The position numbers and the translations under genes are program-made. The notes below the pieces were generated by a model. That model worked only from the letters and a program-made list of their open reading frames with translations. It ran no database searches and had not been told where the DNA came from. This document shows, in pieces, positions 1-13,146 of a DNA stretch of 64,000 nucleotides (positions within the stretch are counted from its first letter, which is position 1; every line of letters begins with the position of its first letter). Source of the stretch: Arthrinium phaeospermum (lineage: Eukaryota > Ascomycota > Sordariomycetes > Amphisphaeriales > Apiosporaceae); assembly GCA_006503535.1 (NCBI GenBank), contig QYRS01000015.1, positions 248,001-312,000 of the forward strand, given 5' to 3'.

Positions 1-2360
1 CCGGGGGACCCCGGGAAGAAAAATAAGGGTCTTCTAGTTGGAGTAAGTAGTAGTAGAACTGCTAGACTTGCCTGTAGTGGTAGATACTTCACTATGAGGA
101 AAAACCGCGGATGATCCGGACCCTCAGCCGCAAACTGCATGTTGTTCGAGCGAAATGCAGGGCTTAAGGCCTAGAAGCGCAAATAGACCAAGAAATATAA
201 CGCCACATGAGAGTGCAACGTGCCGTGGCAGGTCGGCTATCTCTGCAGGCATACGAGCCGAGTTAAGCCAAGGATACTCCGGCGATCCGGCAGTCGGAAT
301 GGCTGATGGACGAACGTTAACGGACGAGCCTTGTGCAACCATCATACGGTATTGTCGGCGGCCGTCCAGTTTGGCGCATCTCGTGTCACTTCAACGTGAT
401 GGCAATTGCTCAGAAAGGGACATGCTGAGAACATGGCGAAGTGCTGAGAATCCCATCTGCCGGGGGGTGCTACAAATCGCACTAGCGGGCATGCACATGC
501 ATCATTGCAACCCGACCGACACACAACAAACGGAACAATAGCCAACCACACACACACATCAATCGGACTGACAGGCAATCGTGTCGAACGATTCCCCTCC
601 CTATCGCCCCATGTGCCATGGTCCATGGTCCATGGAGAAATCCTCGCACGTATCAAGCGTTTGTCATCGCCCCCGAGTCCCCGACTCGATTTCGTAAGAT
701 GAGCCCGTGTCTGACGTGGAGCTGTGTTGCTGCTTTGAACTCTCCGTGCGCGGGGTATCCGCATCCGCAGCTGGGGAAACCATATTTCTTCAGGCTCATG
801 GGAGGAAGAATCCCAGTAAACGCAGTGGAGGGGTAGAGCCTCGGGTGGAAGACAGGTACTCGAGGCATACTTGGAGTTCTCCGTAGTAGCAGCGCCCAAA
901 AGAAAAAACAACTTGTCTTACCTCGACTAAGTAATTGCCTGCACCGGGAGTCGCAGGCTCGAACTTTCCACCCGCTAGGACGACTGATGGTGAGGGGGCC
1001 GAATGTCCATCATGCCTTTTGGCCCCCGAGGACCAAGAAACCCCTCGTTCTCGGGTAAGTTGGCCATTTTCCATCCATGGATTGATCATGAGATAAGAAC
1101 GACGTCGCGAACTTGATTGGCGCCCTCTACTATGTCGCAGTATGTAGTAAGAAGAGTAGCCGGGCGTAATACAAACCTAGCCAACTGCCCTATTTGCTAC
1201 CCGAGTTTTACAGACCATTTAGACAAGTCTGCGCCGGGGACAATTGAGTTTGGGCGGGCTTTCTAGGTCTGTTCGGAGCAGTCCCGGGCTAGGCATGCGA
1301 GCGTCGCTAAGCAGTCCCAATTGGCTAATAACGAACCGTTCTGGCGAGCCTCGAGAATGTATCCGTGGCGTGGGAGTCAGGAGTCGAGCTCATCGAAACA
1401 TCCTGCCCCCGATAGCTGCAGTAAGCATAAGAGCGGGAGCCTTATGATTGTCCCCCTTTTTACGGGAGAGGAAGAATAGAACCCAGCTAGGCACGCAGTC
1501 ATTTGCTTTTGCTAGTATTGCATTTGGTCGAAATTGCATGTACGGAATCAAGGTGGTTTTCGCCTCAAGCTCGGTTGCAAAACTGTGGACGGTGATGGGG
1601 TTTTCGCGTTCGTTTGGGGAGATTTGACTGAGTAACAGAGAGGAGGAGGGTTTTATCCATGGATCCCAAGCGTCACGATACTGTAGCAACAATGAAAAGG
1701 CTAACAGCAAATCAGGGATTCGGCCGACTGGGTAACAAAGCATACCTAACTGTAGCAGCAGGCAAGTGCTGGCCGCTAAAGACGGAGGTGCACTCAGGTG
1801 CGTAGTCAGCAACAGTACTTGGTCCAGCGTACCTGAGCCCAAGCCCAAGCCTCAAGACAGCACCAAGGCGAGCAAGGTTAGGTAGGTAGATCTCGATGCT
1901 CGCCAGAAAAGCTGTTAGTTTGTGGGGTAACGGATTAGGGCCGCGTACTCCTTGTGTCAATTTTTGTACGCAGTTCGGCAACAGCTCCGCCCAGGAATAA
2001 ATTTGGGGTGGGAGTACTGTAACCTAACTGCTCAAACAGCACCTGTTCCGTCCACTGCTCCGTTTGAACCGAAAGTCTGGGCCGCTCTGCCAATCTTCTG
2101 GTCAGTGCAGAGCCCTTGGTGAATCGTCGGATCGTGATGGTAACAGCACAGCGCATACCGCAACCAGGCCCAGAGTTGCTTCGGTGACGTCAGTCGGTAC
2201 GATCAAAGGGGACGTGATCGTGTGCTGTCGGCGGGCCTATAATTAGTTGTCTGGAGTCGCCGGCGTCGTCCATGCTGCCATTGTCAGGCCAAAGGCCAAA
2301 CAACGATGCTCTCATCTCCGTAATGGGGCTTTTGATGAACTGTCCTCACCAAGACAACAT

Positions 2361-2403
2361 CAACAACAACAACAACAACAACAGCAGCAGCAGCAGCAGC
2401 AAC
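2361..2403. repeat. AAC/AGC trinucleotide microsatellite
   Basis: A run of AAC triplets passes directly into a run of AGC triplets. In one frame this reads as Asn then Ser runs, but the surrounding frame (2272-2517) has no other protein character, so I treat it as a simple repeat. Confidence 0.85.
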
Positions 2404-5400
2404 GACGCTTCTAACGAAAGAAGCAGCAATCGACTCCGAATGCCCAAGGAATTGGGTTTGCTAGAGGCAAAGGGGCTGAGGTCCAACGAAGTCAATTTCC
2501 CTGTTACTCGCCCGTAGCCTATGTGATGGTCTATGATCTTATCGTGACCGCCTTCTAACAGCCTCAGCTGTGGTGGTGATACTGTACTGTAGGACGGCAA
2601 TCAATTACACTTTGGCTCCGTCAGGGCTAGTATCGTCTTCTCTCGAGACAGACGCACCGGGAAGTGGTCCCGAGTCGTAGACGGGTGGGACAAGGGCACC
2701 GAAACGGTACATCCCTACCTGGTATGTAAGCTACGCCCCACCTGGAGCTCTAGACCAGGTACTCTTGTAGTGGCCGTCGGAGTACCTCCTACAGCCGGTG
2801 TACTGTTGTTTTCGACTTGACCCCACCCAGAAAGCCCTTGAGGTCGGGTTGCTCCTCGTGGTGGCCCCATCGACCATGAAGAAACTCTCTGTACGGATAC
2901 ATTACGAGACCATTCCCCAGCTGCAAGTGGTTTTTTGGTTTTTTTTTTCTTGGGTTTCCATTTCGGCATCTGTAAATAAAATATCTTGACTAAAGAATGG
3001 AAGGCGCTCGGGGACTTCGCGCCATAGTGGGATGTGATTGGCTTTATCCGACGAGCCAGGATACCTTTTAGTATTTGCACATCGTATACTATACGTACCT
3101 GCCACGCTGCTAAGGGCCCTAGAGGCGGGGTGGGCAGCACTTGCACATCAATTGATTGATTGATCTGCTCGAAGGGTTCAAACTCGGCAGACTTCAAAAA
3201 CTTCAGGGTCTTCATCTTCGGTACTACGGGTACGCTCGCTTTCGTACACCACCAGTGTGGCACGCTGGCAGATGGGGAGATGGGGCTGAGCAGAATCGAA
3301 CGGCGATACGGCTGCCCAATGCGATGCGACTGAGTGGCTCATCAAGGGATATCACCACCGCCAGCTCCTCCATCGCAACGATCATAAGCCGGATAGCCTC
3401 GAGTACATGATAATAAAGCCATTATCGGAGTAGGCGAGCGAGTGATGACGATCATTAGAAAATAAGGAGAGTCGGGCCAGTGCTGGGTGAAAAAGCTCCG
3501 CCACGGGCGAGCAAGAACAGGTTTTTGCTCATTTCATCCCTAACAACTAGCAATTTCTGCTTGGTGGTGAGGTGATGTAGAATCGTCGATTCATTCACAA
3601 TCGACGATGCGATCAGCCCGATCCATTCAGGGTTCACCCACTACTTTATTTTATTGGTACTCTGGGCTCGACGACCGTCCGCCAAGCCGAGGGGCCCCCT
3701 GCCTGTACCACCTCACCCTTGTCTTGTCAGGTACATGGCCCGTGCCTGTTTCGTACCCTCACGCTTCTTCTGTACTTTCCACCAGAGCCCAGCGCCGTCG
3801 CTGCTCAGTGCGCCACAAGGCCGGGAAAAGGTGCCACAGCGCCAAGGAAGTCCAGCCGTTGTCTGCAGTAGAACCCTGCGCGGGGGGCCGGGTCGACGTT
3901 GAAAATGTCGATGTAGGGCGCACTTCTCGATCGCCGTTCTAGATGCTGACCGAAACCGCCGCAGCACCCGCGACCTGGTCTCCCCCCCTTCCCTTTTTCA
4001 GTGTCTTTGCCGTTCCCACCCCTCTTCTCCTCGCGACGCAGACGCAGGGTCTTCATTAAAGGCCTGGCAGTAGTCCAGCCCACCAGCTGCCAGTCTTTTC
4101 ACAACCGCCCACGAGATCCGCCCGAGATGGCAGGATAGGATGATGACGTCATATCCGAGCTGGGTACCTCGCGGTTCCCACGATGGCCCACGCACTACTA
4201 CGGTACAGTATCAGGCAGTACCGAAGGGGTCCATCGCCATTGACGCCGCACCTCGTGTAGCTCAGGCACAAGCTCAGGGAGCCATGCACTACTGGCAGGA
4301 CGTGGGTAGCAAAGCAGAGCATCCCCCGCGCAGTGCAAGTTAAGTCATCAACCGAGAAAGGAGTAGTGCAGATGTACAATTTCATCGAGAGATCCTGGTT
4401 AGAGCTCGTCCGGGCAACACTCTCCAGGATCTTCGCAGGATGTGCAGATATAAGGGGAAAAAACAAGGAAATAGTTACGGACGAATGAGGTCTCTTGACA
4501 TGTCCCGAGGCACCGCAAATCAGGGTAGACCACCATGCCACGCTTCCACGGTGGGCAGCGATTGTCGGGCTATCTCGATGAAGGGTGCAACAGGTGGTGT
4601 GATGGAATTTCAAGAATGCCATGCAGTCTCTTTTAGACCAGCAGACCTAAGTAGTACCCCGATCGATCCCTTTCCCTCTCTACAGTACGCATCGGGCTAG
4701 ACTACCTACTGCTATCCGGCCAAGCTAACGCCGCGTCGTGACTTTTGTCCCAGCATTTTCTACCGTACCGCCTCGACGGTACACGGTAACGGCGCAGCTT
4801 CTGATTTGTCCAGGGCAGCCAGCCCTTCTCCGAACATCGAGCCCCTACTGTAAATCTTGCCCAACGTGCGTACAAATGTACTGTATGGACCTGGCCGGCT
4901 CAAGAGATGCCTTTCACGTTTATTAAGGAATATGGGGCAGTGGACGAGATTGCTGAAGACCTCGTTGGAAACGGCATCCAGGCCATTGGGCAACAACTAT
5001 TTGAGGAAACGGTAACATGTAAGATGATTGGCTGAATACTCCTCGCAAATTTCGGACTGGAGCGAAATGCAACGGGGCCTACAGTACCCTTCTGGGCGGG
5101 GCCAAAGGTGCGACTACAAGTATGTATCTCGATCAAGTGTTGCCTATGTATCGCCTGCGGTTCCTGGGTCCCGGTGATGCCTTGAGAACCGAACACGGTC
5201 GTCCCCTTGGCTGACGCCTACGTCATCTCGGATTGGCGGATATACCAGACACCCTACGGTGTTATCTTCGTGCTAGTTGTGACTTGTTTGACTCTGGTAG
5301 AAACGCGCCTATTGCGTTGTGAGTACGACGGTACAGCATCGCCATCATCTGAAGGAATGGAAGATATTGTTTTAGGGGTTCACGGGGAGGAAGAGGTACC

Positions 5401-7301
5401 GTAGGTAACACTACATGGGGAGGACTTATGGTACGCTGGCAACCCGGCATCGATCAGATCAGTGCTCGGGACGAGAGTAATGGATAGTAGTAGGCCTCGG
5501 AACATTTGTTCCTGCACGCCATGACGAAATCAGCCAATGATGTGCGGCCGGTATGCGCTACTCTTGGTGCAGCGACTGCTAATAACCTGCTTTGCCGGTC
5601 GCCAGCCGACCAGAAACATGGTTGCTAATAAGTCAATGTGACCGTGCTTTCATCCCCTTTTGGCTACGAGAGGAAAGATAGAGAGAGGAAGAGCTTCTAG
5701 AAACCACACTGCTGTAGTGGTACAGTATGCACAGTAGCGCTGGCAGATTGGAGGGGTTGCGCTGGGAGCCAACCGATGGACCGCCCCTGTCCTACCTATC
5801 TCGGTTGGGTTGGGCTGAAGAAGGAAGAAGGGCTGAAGAATACAGCACATGTGCGACCCTGGAAATGCTGGGTTCCCGATTTTCCAGATTTGTTTTTGTG
5901 TCATAGATGAGATCTGTAGCAGATGAGAGAGTCCCAGCCGGGGATAATTGCAATCCTAACATGCACATCACTATTGGGGTCTGAGACTCTCAAGGGGAGA
6001 GGGTCCAAAGCTACATATCTATGTATCTACCTAATGAGCATGACTCTAGTAGTAAATCGTTGAGGGGACAGCAAGCCATAGACGGGACCCAAAGGCCTTC
6101 ATGTCGACTGTGCAATGTTATGTAGGTATGATAAGGCTGGTAGATAGATGTAGCTGGCACTGGCATCCCATGCAGACCGCCAGCTGTCTCTTGGGCGCCT
6201 GTACGGATAGCCTGGTGCCGGCCAACCTGGTTGTCCAAGCAGGCGATGCCGACTAAGCGCAGCAAGCAGGTTTTCCTTGATTTTACGACACGCATCTTTT
6301 CGCCCTCACGAATCTCTTGCGCTCCTTTCGAAACCATGCCGGTGGGATTGCACACCCAATGGCCCTGATCAATGAGAGGTAACCTTAAAAAAATAGCGGC
6401 ATGGCTGCGAATGGATTTGAAGGGTCCCCCGTCCCTGACTTTTCTCCTCGACGAAAACGCCATTGATGAGGGTCCCGGACCATGGTACATGATCGGTACA
6501 TGGCGGAGTACATGCCCCGCCATGTACACGCCGCCGTACTGTCTCGAGTGTACCGGCTGTACCTGCTGTACGTACTTACTAGATGACCCCTGCTTTTACA
6601 GACACAGACCCTTGTCCACGCTTTTATTTTTTTAATTTTTTTTGCCTCTTCCCTTCTTGTCGTTTCTTGTCCCTGGGGGCCCAGCAGTGGGTGGACCCGC
6701 CCTTTGCAGCAGGCGCGAGACAAGACGGAGGAGCCCTTGAGGCCCTATGTTGCAGGCTTTAAAGTTGGCCAGGTAGGTAAGTAAGGTACTTGGCTGCAAG
6801 TACACAGCCAGCTGCTGCCCAGTAGCGTACGGTCGGTAGGTAGCGCAAAAGTAGGAGGAGGTACGCCGGTACGCTTGGGACGGTGCCCACGGAGCTCCAA
6901 AAGGCAGGTAAGCGAAAACTTGATGGGATTCATGCGTTTCCCATGTTTCCTTTTAAGCACACCCATTCGCACATTCTTCCTGCTGCACCTCACAAATTCA
7001 TCTCGTTGTTTACTCGACTCCAGCTTCCTCGGCCTACCACCTCTCTATTGCCATCTTATTATATATCCTCTCTACCACCCCTCACCCGTGCCATTTTCCC
7101 GTGAGGACTGCTATTCAACAGCCTTCCAAAACACCCAACCACACATCGTTGTGCATCTGGCTGACTGACCTCTGTCGCTCTCGCTCGCACGCATCCACCT
7201 CAACATTATCACCACCGCTGCGCCAGGAACATCGCCATCGCCATCCTTGCTGTCGCCGACGCTTCTGCCGCCACAATCATCCATTAACCGTCTCTCTGTG
7301 C

Positions 7302-7376
7302 ATGCTATATGAGCATTGGTTGTACCAATCGTCTTTCTCGTCGCCACCGTACCTTAGCTATCTATTGCAGGGATAA
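7302..7376 (+). promoter_or_regulatory. Possible uORF in the leader of the C2H2 gene
   Basis: An ATG at 7302 opens a 24-codon frame ending with TAA at 7374-7376, 68 bases before the ATG of the C2H2 gene. If transcription starts in the CT-rich stretch upstream, this would be a short upstream ORF that could dampen translation. The transcription start is not known. The segment also holds a plausible 3' splice site (TATTGCAG near 7370), so it could instead lie in a 5'UTR intron. Confidence 0.25.
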
Positions 7377-7444
7377 CGCGGGATCACCAAGCATCTCGGG
7401 GTATTCTTCCTAATCTATAAAACTTTTGGCTCTCTCCCATCGCA

Positions 7445-8293
7445 ATGCAGGCTAGAGACGCAACGGGCCGCAAGGTCTCTCTTCTGAATGACGAGTCATA
7501 CTCTCGCCCTTCTCTATACCACACTCCTAGCTCCTACCAGTCCATAGGCGAAGCCTCGCCGCTGTCCCCTACTCCAGAGCTGCTGCGATCCAATTCGTAC
7601 GACTCCAACACCAGTTATGATCCTGTCTCTCCCATGACGCCAGCCATCTACGACTTCTCATCTCGGGGTCCCTATGATGACTTCGCGTCGGAGATGCCCC
7701 CGGCCAAGCGCCCCGCCTACCTTGACACCAGCCGTTCCAATTCCTACGTGGAAGACGACAGCTCCGCCGGCTCGGCCGTGCAAGACCGGCCTGCAAAACG
7801 CTACCCCTGCAGGTACCGCGACAGCCATGGCTGTGAGAAGACCTTTACTACCTCGGGCCATGCTTCTCGGCATTCCAAAATCCACACTGCCGAGAAGGCA
7901 GTACACTGCACCTACCCTGGTTGTCACAAGAAGTTTACTCGTGCCGATAACATGAAGCAGCACCTTGAGACACACTTCAAGGATAAGTCGAGATGCTCGA
8001 CCTCGTCCAAGTCTGCCTCCAAAAGCTCCCTAAGCTCCTCAACCAAGCGCGGCTCCATCTCTTCTCGATCCACGACCTCACAAAGCAGCCGGTCACCGGT
8101 GTGCGCCGACGCCCAAATGTGGGACGTGGACCAGTATGGAATGGTGACGGACGCCGCGCAGTTTCCCTCGCCCAATCCCACGTGGGACATGAGGGGTCTG
8201 AACCTGCCCTTGATGGGTCGCCCGGGCGTCCCGAGGACGAGCAGCGGCCTCGACGCACTGGCAGCCATAGCTTGCCAAGAAGGCGGGTCTTGA
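7445..8293 (+). CDS. Two-finger C2H2 zinc finger transcription factor (FlbC-like)
   Basis: A single-exon gene of 282 residues. The N-terminal ~115 residues are rich in Ser, Tyr and Pro. Two zinc fingers follow: the first uses C122, C130, H143 and H147 (C-X7-C-X12-H-X3-H, a wide Cys spacing) and the second C155, C160, H173 and H177 (C-X4-C-X12-H-X3-H). Between them is a TAEKA linker resembling the classical TGEKP linker. A Ser/Lys-rich stretch and a WDVDQYGM segment near 225 lie C-terminal to the fingers. The arrangement resembles ascomycete conidiation regulators of the FlbC type, which is recalled from the family and not proven here, so I give no symbol. It should act in the nucleus as a sequence-specific DNA binder. 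The ATG at 7445 follows a CT-rich leader and the frame is undisturbed. Confidence 0.88.
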   Translation: MQARDATGRKVSLLNDESYSRPSLYHTPSSYQSIGEASPLSPTPELLRSNSYDSNTSYDPVSPMTPAIYDFSSRGPYDDFASEMPPAKRPAYLDTSRSNSYVEDDSSAGSAVQDRPAKRYPCRYRDSHGCEKTFTTSGHASRHSKIHTAEKAVHCTYPGCHKKFTRADNMKQHLETHFKDKSRCSTSSKSASKSSLSSSTKRGSISSRSTTSQSSRSPVCADAQMWDVDQYGMVTDAAQFPSPNPTWDMRGLNLPLMGRPGVPRTSSGLDALAAIACQEGGS

Positions 8294-11008
8294 GAGCGAC
8301 GTTGTAACAACTCGACGGCAGCTTCGTTGCCACTTGTCCCGAGACAGCTCTACCAGGTCACGCCGTGACATAGGGTACCTGGATCGGGGACAGATCTAAT
8401 GACAGTTTCTCCATCTCCTTCGGGAGAAGAGAGCATTCACGGCTCGGGGTTTCTCGCGATCATGAGTCAAGGCGTTATGGTTTTGTTTTACGTTTTTCAA
8501 CCATATACCCAGGAGCCAAGCATACGGAAGGCGCACTGGAGTTCTTTTTTTTTGGTGTGTGTGTTTTACTTGCTTTTATGGATGGCATTTGCGACCGAGT
8601 TAATGGGAAACATGGAAATGAGCAATCTAGGGGGGTTGAGCGGGCCGGGCACATGGGGTCTGCTCTTGCATTGGTACAGCATGCCTCCTGCCTGAGAAAG
8701 GCGAGGAGGGCAGCGTGCACTACGGAAGCACAGAGGCCGTTGGCGCTTGGGAAAAGCAATCTGTGTACATTGACGATAGTCCTCCAGAAGCCGGTACCAC
8801 AAGCACGGTATCATTCTTGGACATGCCTTTTTTATTTTTATTTGTTTAGTTTACTAGATACCACTCGTCCGCCCTGTTGTTCAATAGGGCAGATGGCACA
8901 CGAAAATCAAAGCGATGATTATGAAGTCTCAAAACCTGTTCCATCTTATGCAATCTCACACGTGACCGGCGATGCATGATTTTGACACGATGATAGCGAG
9001 ACGCTCTAATGACATTTTCAGACATGAACCCTATCGGCTGGACGGTCTCAGCTCGGAAAGCCGACGATGGCTTCGCTTCGTCCAGTCCCCAACAAAGATC
9101 TGCATACATACATCTACGTCAACGGGGCGGCCGCGAGATCTACTGTAGATAGCGCCGGTGGTGCACCGCTTCGCATCAGAATGATCGACATGCACTAGCA
9201 CGAACGAGAAAAAGATTACCTAAGGTTCTATCTGTCTTCGTTCTTCAAGGAAGCTATTTCTACATAGGGCGAAAACCAGGCTTGCGTCCAGATGTGTAAC
9301 GAACCAAGCACGGAAATTCAGGATAACTTCGCTCCACCCTAAGGGGTGGCGCCTGCCTTTTCTGCTTCGGCCTGCGCGCTGGTTTCTCTCTGGTTGCCTG
9401 TGTGCCTTCATGGCAGACGAAGTCGTGAGTGGGTCTCGATGAGGAAGAAGCATCAGTTGATATCCAGAAACCGAAGAACGAGTTCGCTCACTGTGTCGTG
9501 TGGTATGGATGTAATGACCAAACACAATAACGACGAAACAAGAAGCACTGCAGTGGTGGGCATGGGCGTGACCGAAAATTTTCTCACGATGCCGAACAGA
9601 AATTTCAAGGAGTTGGAGGGGGGTGGATGGGGCTTAGAAGCAGCAGATCGACGATCTGTCAAGGCGCCAACGAGGTCCCTGATCGACAGGCAGGTGGGCA
9701 GTCCTTGGTGAGTTTGGCATCTTCCAGGTTCGTACAAGCCCTCCTCCTCTACTTCCAAGGAGGAGAGGAGGAGGAGGGGTGGGGCGGACACTAAAAGGGG
9801 AGTGCCCCGGACGGTGCCTCCGGTAGGGGGGACAGACGGACAATACCACACTGTCGGTAATCGTATCATACGTTGGAAGAAGGGGATGTGGTGTCGGTGT
9901 CGGTGTCGGTGTCGTCCGTCCGTTAGCAGGTCCCACTTTCATTGCGTGCCTGGCGCCTGGACTGCTTCCCCACACACCGAATCGAATCACCCTCTCTCGC
10001 CTGATTATCTTTTCTCTTGCTTTCGCGGCTAAGGCAGGCTGGCAGGAAGCTAGGGCAGTACATACTGTACGATTGACTACCCCTGATACAGTAGTCGGAT
10101 GGGGAATGCAGGCGCAGATGGGGGAGGAGACTTGGGGGTTGATAGTGAAAGCCACAGGAGAAAGAATCGACGCACTTCGACGTCATTTCGCATTTGACAG
10201 CTCTGGATGGGTTCGGGGCTAGCTTCCTTTGGGTTTGGTCAGCCGAGGGAGAGCGAGCAAGGCAACTTGACTTGGCAAGAGAGCGTTGATCCACTCCGGG
10301 TCACCCAGGCCAGGTGCCAGGAGCTAGGCTAGTCTTTCTCTTCCTCTCCTCTGCAGCAGCTTGTGTCCAGACAGTCACAGTAGCCAGTCGGTCCCGTTGA
10401 GGTTTGCTCTTTCTCGCATCCAATCTTTTTGCATGCATGCACTGCGGCGCGGCTGGCCCCGTCTGCTGGTCACGCGCGGCGCCGCTGCTTACAGTACTGT
10501 ACAATCTGCAGGTCTTGGGCTGGGCGCCCCATCCGCTTGCCTGCCCTCTTGCTTCTTGCTTCTCCTGCTCCTCGTCCCGCTCCACCTATACCTGCTGCAG
10601 CCTGCCACCACCGTCTCCGCCGCCGTAGCGCCCGAAACACCTTGCTAGGCATCTTTAACCTTCGATAGTCGTCGGTGGGGGTACGGGGAGGGTCATTTGC
10701 TTCCTTCCAACACCACCAACAGCAGAGCGCCGTTGGTGAATAGCTGCTTGTTGCCGTGTAAGGCCCCATCTTGTGGGCTTGTATATGGGATCAGGTTACT
10801 TGTTGGTCGTTGACCGAGGAAGCCGTATCGTGATCCGTAGGTAAACCCCCCCCAGATCTCCTTTCACAGTGATACGACTTGGCCAGAATTGTTTGTTTCA
10901 TCCCATTATCCATCGTCTCCTTATTTATCGACTGAAGAAGTACGTCTAGTCCGTCATGCCGTTTCCCGTCTCATCAAACAATATCCGTGTCTCTTGTGGC
11001 TCGTAGGC
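8294..11008. other. Intergenic region between the C2H2 gene and acetate kinase
   Basis: This lies between the 3' ends of two convergent genes (C2H2 on +, acetate kinase on -). No frame has convincing protein character. It contains a short GGTGTC hexanucleotide run at about 9892-9915 and a G/A-rich tract at 9755-9782. The 2.7 kb would include both 3'UTRs. Confidence 0.6.
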
Positions 11009-12364
11009 CTACGACTTCCACAAGTCAGGATTCTCGGCACACCCACGTGCCATCTCCCACTGCTCGTCGGTAATGCATACCAGCGTCCGATGCTTTGCGC
11101 CCTCCTTGCCCACCTCCTGGACAGTTTCCTGGATGGGCTTCGCGTTGCGCTCGTCGTCCATCTCGAAGCCGAGACACCTGACTTGCTCCACCACGCAGCG
11201 GCGCAACTTGTCGCTCTTCTCCCCGATGCCTCCCGCAAAGACCAGGGCATCGACTGCGCCGCCCAGTGAGACGTAGTAGCCACCCACGTAGGCGCTGATG
11301 CGGTCCACCATCATGTCAAAGGCGAGTTTGCATCGTGGCTCCTCCGAGCTCGCGATGACCCCAAAATTGGTTGTGCCCGTCATGGCCTTCCAGCCGCTTT
11401 CCTGGTTCAAGATCTCTTCCGCTCGCGAGATGTGTAACTCCTTTGTCGACGACGGTGAGAGCTTGCCTACATCACTCGCGTAGTGGAAAACAAGACTGGG
11501 CAGGCTAGTCAGCTACGACCACCCAAGGATCACGAGCCGCCGAGAGCATACACCCCATCGTATTGTTCACTCAGAGGGCAGGATGCTTGCTTACCTTGGG
11601 TCAACGCTGCCGCTTCGAGTCGCGCCCGGCAGTCCAGCCAACGGGGTCAAGCCCATCGAGTTGTCCCAGCTTGCCCCGGCTTTGATGGCGCAGGCGCTGG
11701 CACCACTGCCCAGATGAAGTGCTATAATGTTGAGGTCCCGAGTGTTCTTGTCCAAGAAATGGGCAACAGCATTCGTGATGAATTGGTAGCTGATGCCGTG
11801 GAAGCCATACTTCCTCAGCTGGTTGTTTCGAGCAACCTCCTGGTTGATTGGGTAGGTGTGAATGTGCTCAGGTATGGTCGCATGGAACTGCGAGTCGAAG
11901 TAGGCGACGTTCGCCGCGTCGGGGAGTTCGGTGATGCATGACTTGACAATCTGGAGGGCCTTGACGTTGTGCAATGGGGCCAGGTCGGTCAATTCCTCGA
12001 GATGGATGTAGGTCCCTAGGTTGATGAGCCTGGAGGTGGTGTAGTCGCCGCCATGGACCACTCTGTGACAAGCAATCTCGATGTCATCCTTGCTCGAGAT
12101 CTGTGGCAGTTCTGGATCATCAAGAAACGTCTTGAGCAGGAGCTTGAAGGCGTCATTCTGGCTGTTGACCTTGCCGTCCATCGCCTGGTCCTTGAGCACC
12201 GTCTGGCCTGCTCGGACGTATTTGAGTTGCGCCGGCGGTGCGGTCAGCCCGCTGATTTGCGCTTCGGCCAATGCCAGCTGAGGAGGGGGCTGGCCTCGCT
12301 TGGCTGTATAGACCGAGATCTTGACCGAGCTTGACCCAGCGTTGATGGACAGGATGACCTTCAT
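11009..12364 (-). CDS. Acetate kinase
   Basis: Interconverts acetate plus ATP and acetyl phosphate plus ADP. In fungi it is thought to work with phosphoketolase (Xfp), which is not in this window. Two exons, 12364-11595 and 11495-11009, flank a 99-nt GT-AG intron (GTAAGC donor, CCCAG acceptor), giving 418 residues, a normal length. Family motifs are present: N-terminal INAGSSSVK (phosphate binding, ASKHA fold), HRVVHGG with R101, YFDSQFHATIP with the catalytic Asp near 157, the HLGSGAS ATP-site loop near 217-223, and PLAGLPGATRSGSVDP with the second catalytic Arg near 250. Exon 2 carries FAGGIGEKSD, matching the conserved GIGE adenosine-site motif. I chose the ATG giving MKVILSINAG, the canonical start. 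The frame is clean. Probably cytosolic, as no targeting peptide is visible. Confidence 0.95.
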
Positions 12365-13146
12365 CGTGGGTAACAAGGGTGACTGGCTGGTCGTATCGAC
12401 TTTCTTCTTCTTCTTCGTCTCTACCCCCTTTCTTTCATCCAGAATTCTGCCTAGAGGCTGGTTGAGCTGTGGATTGGATTTGGTGGCAGCAAAGAGCTAT
12501 GCTATACTACGCAGGGCTGGCTTGACTCGTCGTGTGTCTTGACCCGACCGACGGGAATACGAAGAAAGCCGCCCACGGGGTTAATAACGAACCCCAACTC
12601 TACCCCAGTTCCCCCACTAATGTTAATGTGGGAGCGAGCTGTCAGAGAGCTGCATGACGTTCCCCCAACGCCCGTTCCAACGGGCTTGGCCGCCAACGGC
12701 CATTCGTTGCGCCTCAATCAGCACACTGGCTCCCAGCCCACATGCACCCATGGTGCATGCCATGTGGCCAGTTGGTTGGAGGCATTTTCCCAACTTTCAG
12801 CGCCGTGCCAGGCAGATCATGCCGCCCTTTCCCCGGTCGCATCGTTAGCGCACTATTGTATGCCTGCTTCCGCCTGTGCAGACAACCTGAAAACACAAGT
12901 TTCGCAGTGCCAAGAAATGGCGCTTGCTGTGGTCGTAGCTGTTGTTTCCGGATTGTTATGACACAAGCGACTTGGCATGGCACAATCCGAAGGAGAGCCA
13001 AGAGCCGATCGCTTCCAATCTTACTATGGCGTTGCCAATGCACCTCGGTTCGGAGCCTCATCATGCCAGAAACCGAACCACTTGCAGTCCGGCAGCCAGT
13101 TGGCTGGTGGTCATCAGATCATCAAATTCTCAATGCCTCGCAGATC
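12365..13146. other. Intergenic region: promoter of acetate kinase, 3' end of the next gene
   Basis: The 782 bases hold the acetate kinase promoter and leader. A CTT-rich pyrimidine tract (on +) lies near 12402-12430, so the transcript leader would be GAA-rich. The rest is the 3' flank of the gene ending at 13147. No additional gene is supported. Confidence 0.6.

Larger units (their letters stand above)
1..7444. other. Long intergenic region upstream of the C2H2 gene
   Basis: No reading frame here looks like a real protein. The open frames are short, of shuffled composition, lack recognisable motifs and overlap one another on both strands. The region contains an AAC/AGC microsatellite near 2361, a poly-T tract near 2937, and many copies of the TAGGTA/TACCTA type short motif common in fungal intergenic DNA. 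The last ~500 bases before 7445 are CT-rich, as expected for a fungal promoter and 5' leader. A long upstream region fits a developmental regulator gene. A small or fast-evolving gene could still be missed. Confidence 0.6.

Noticed and set aside
342..911. 189-codon minus-strand open frame
   Set aside because: Composition looks random, it overlaps several other frames on both strands, and it has no motif or plausible splice partner.
2272..2517. Plus-strand frame with Asn and Ser runs
   Set aside because: The runs come from an AAC/AGC microsatellite and the remainder lacks protein character.
3276..3365. Minus-strand GTTCGATTC box resembling a tRNA B box
   Set aside because: Flanking sequence cannot form an acceptor stem and lacks a D-arm consensus.
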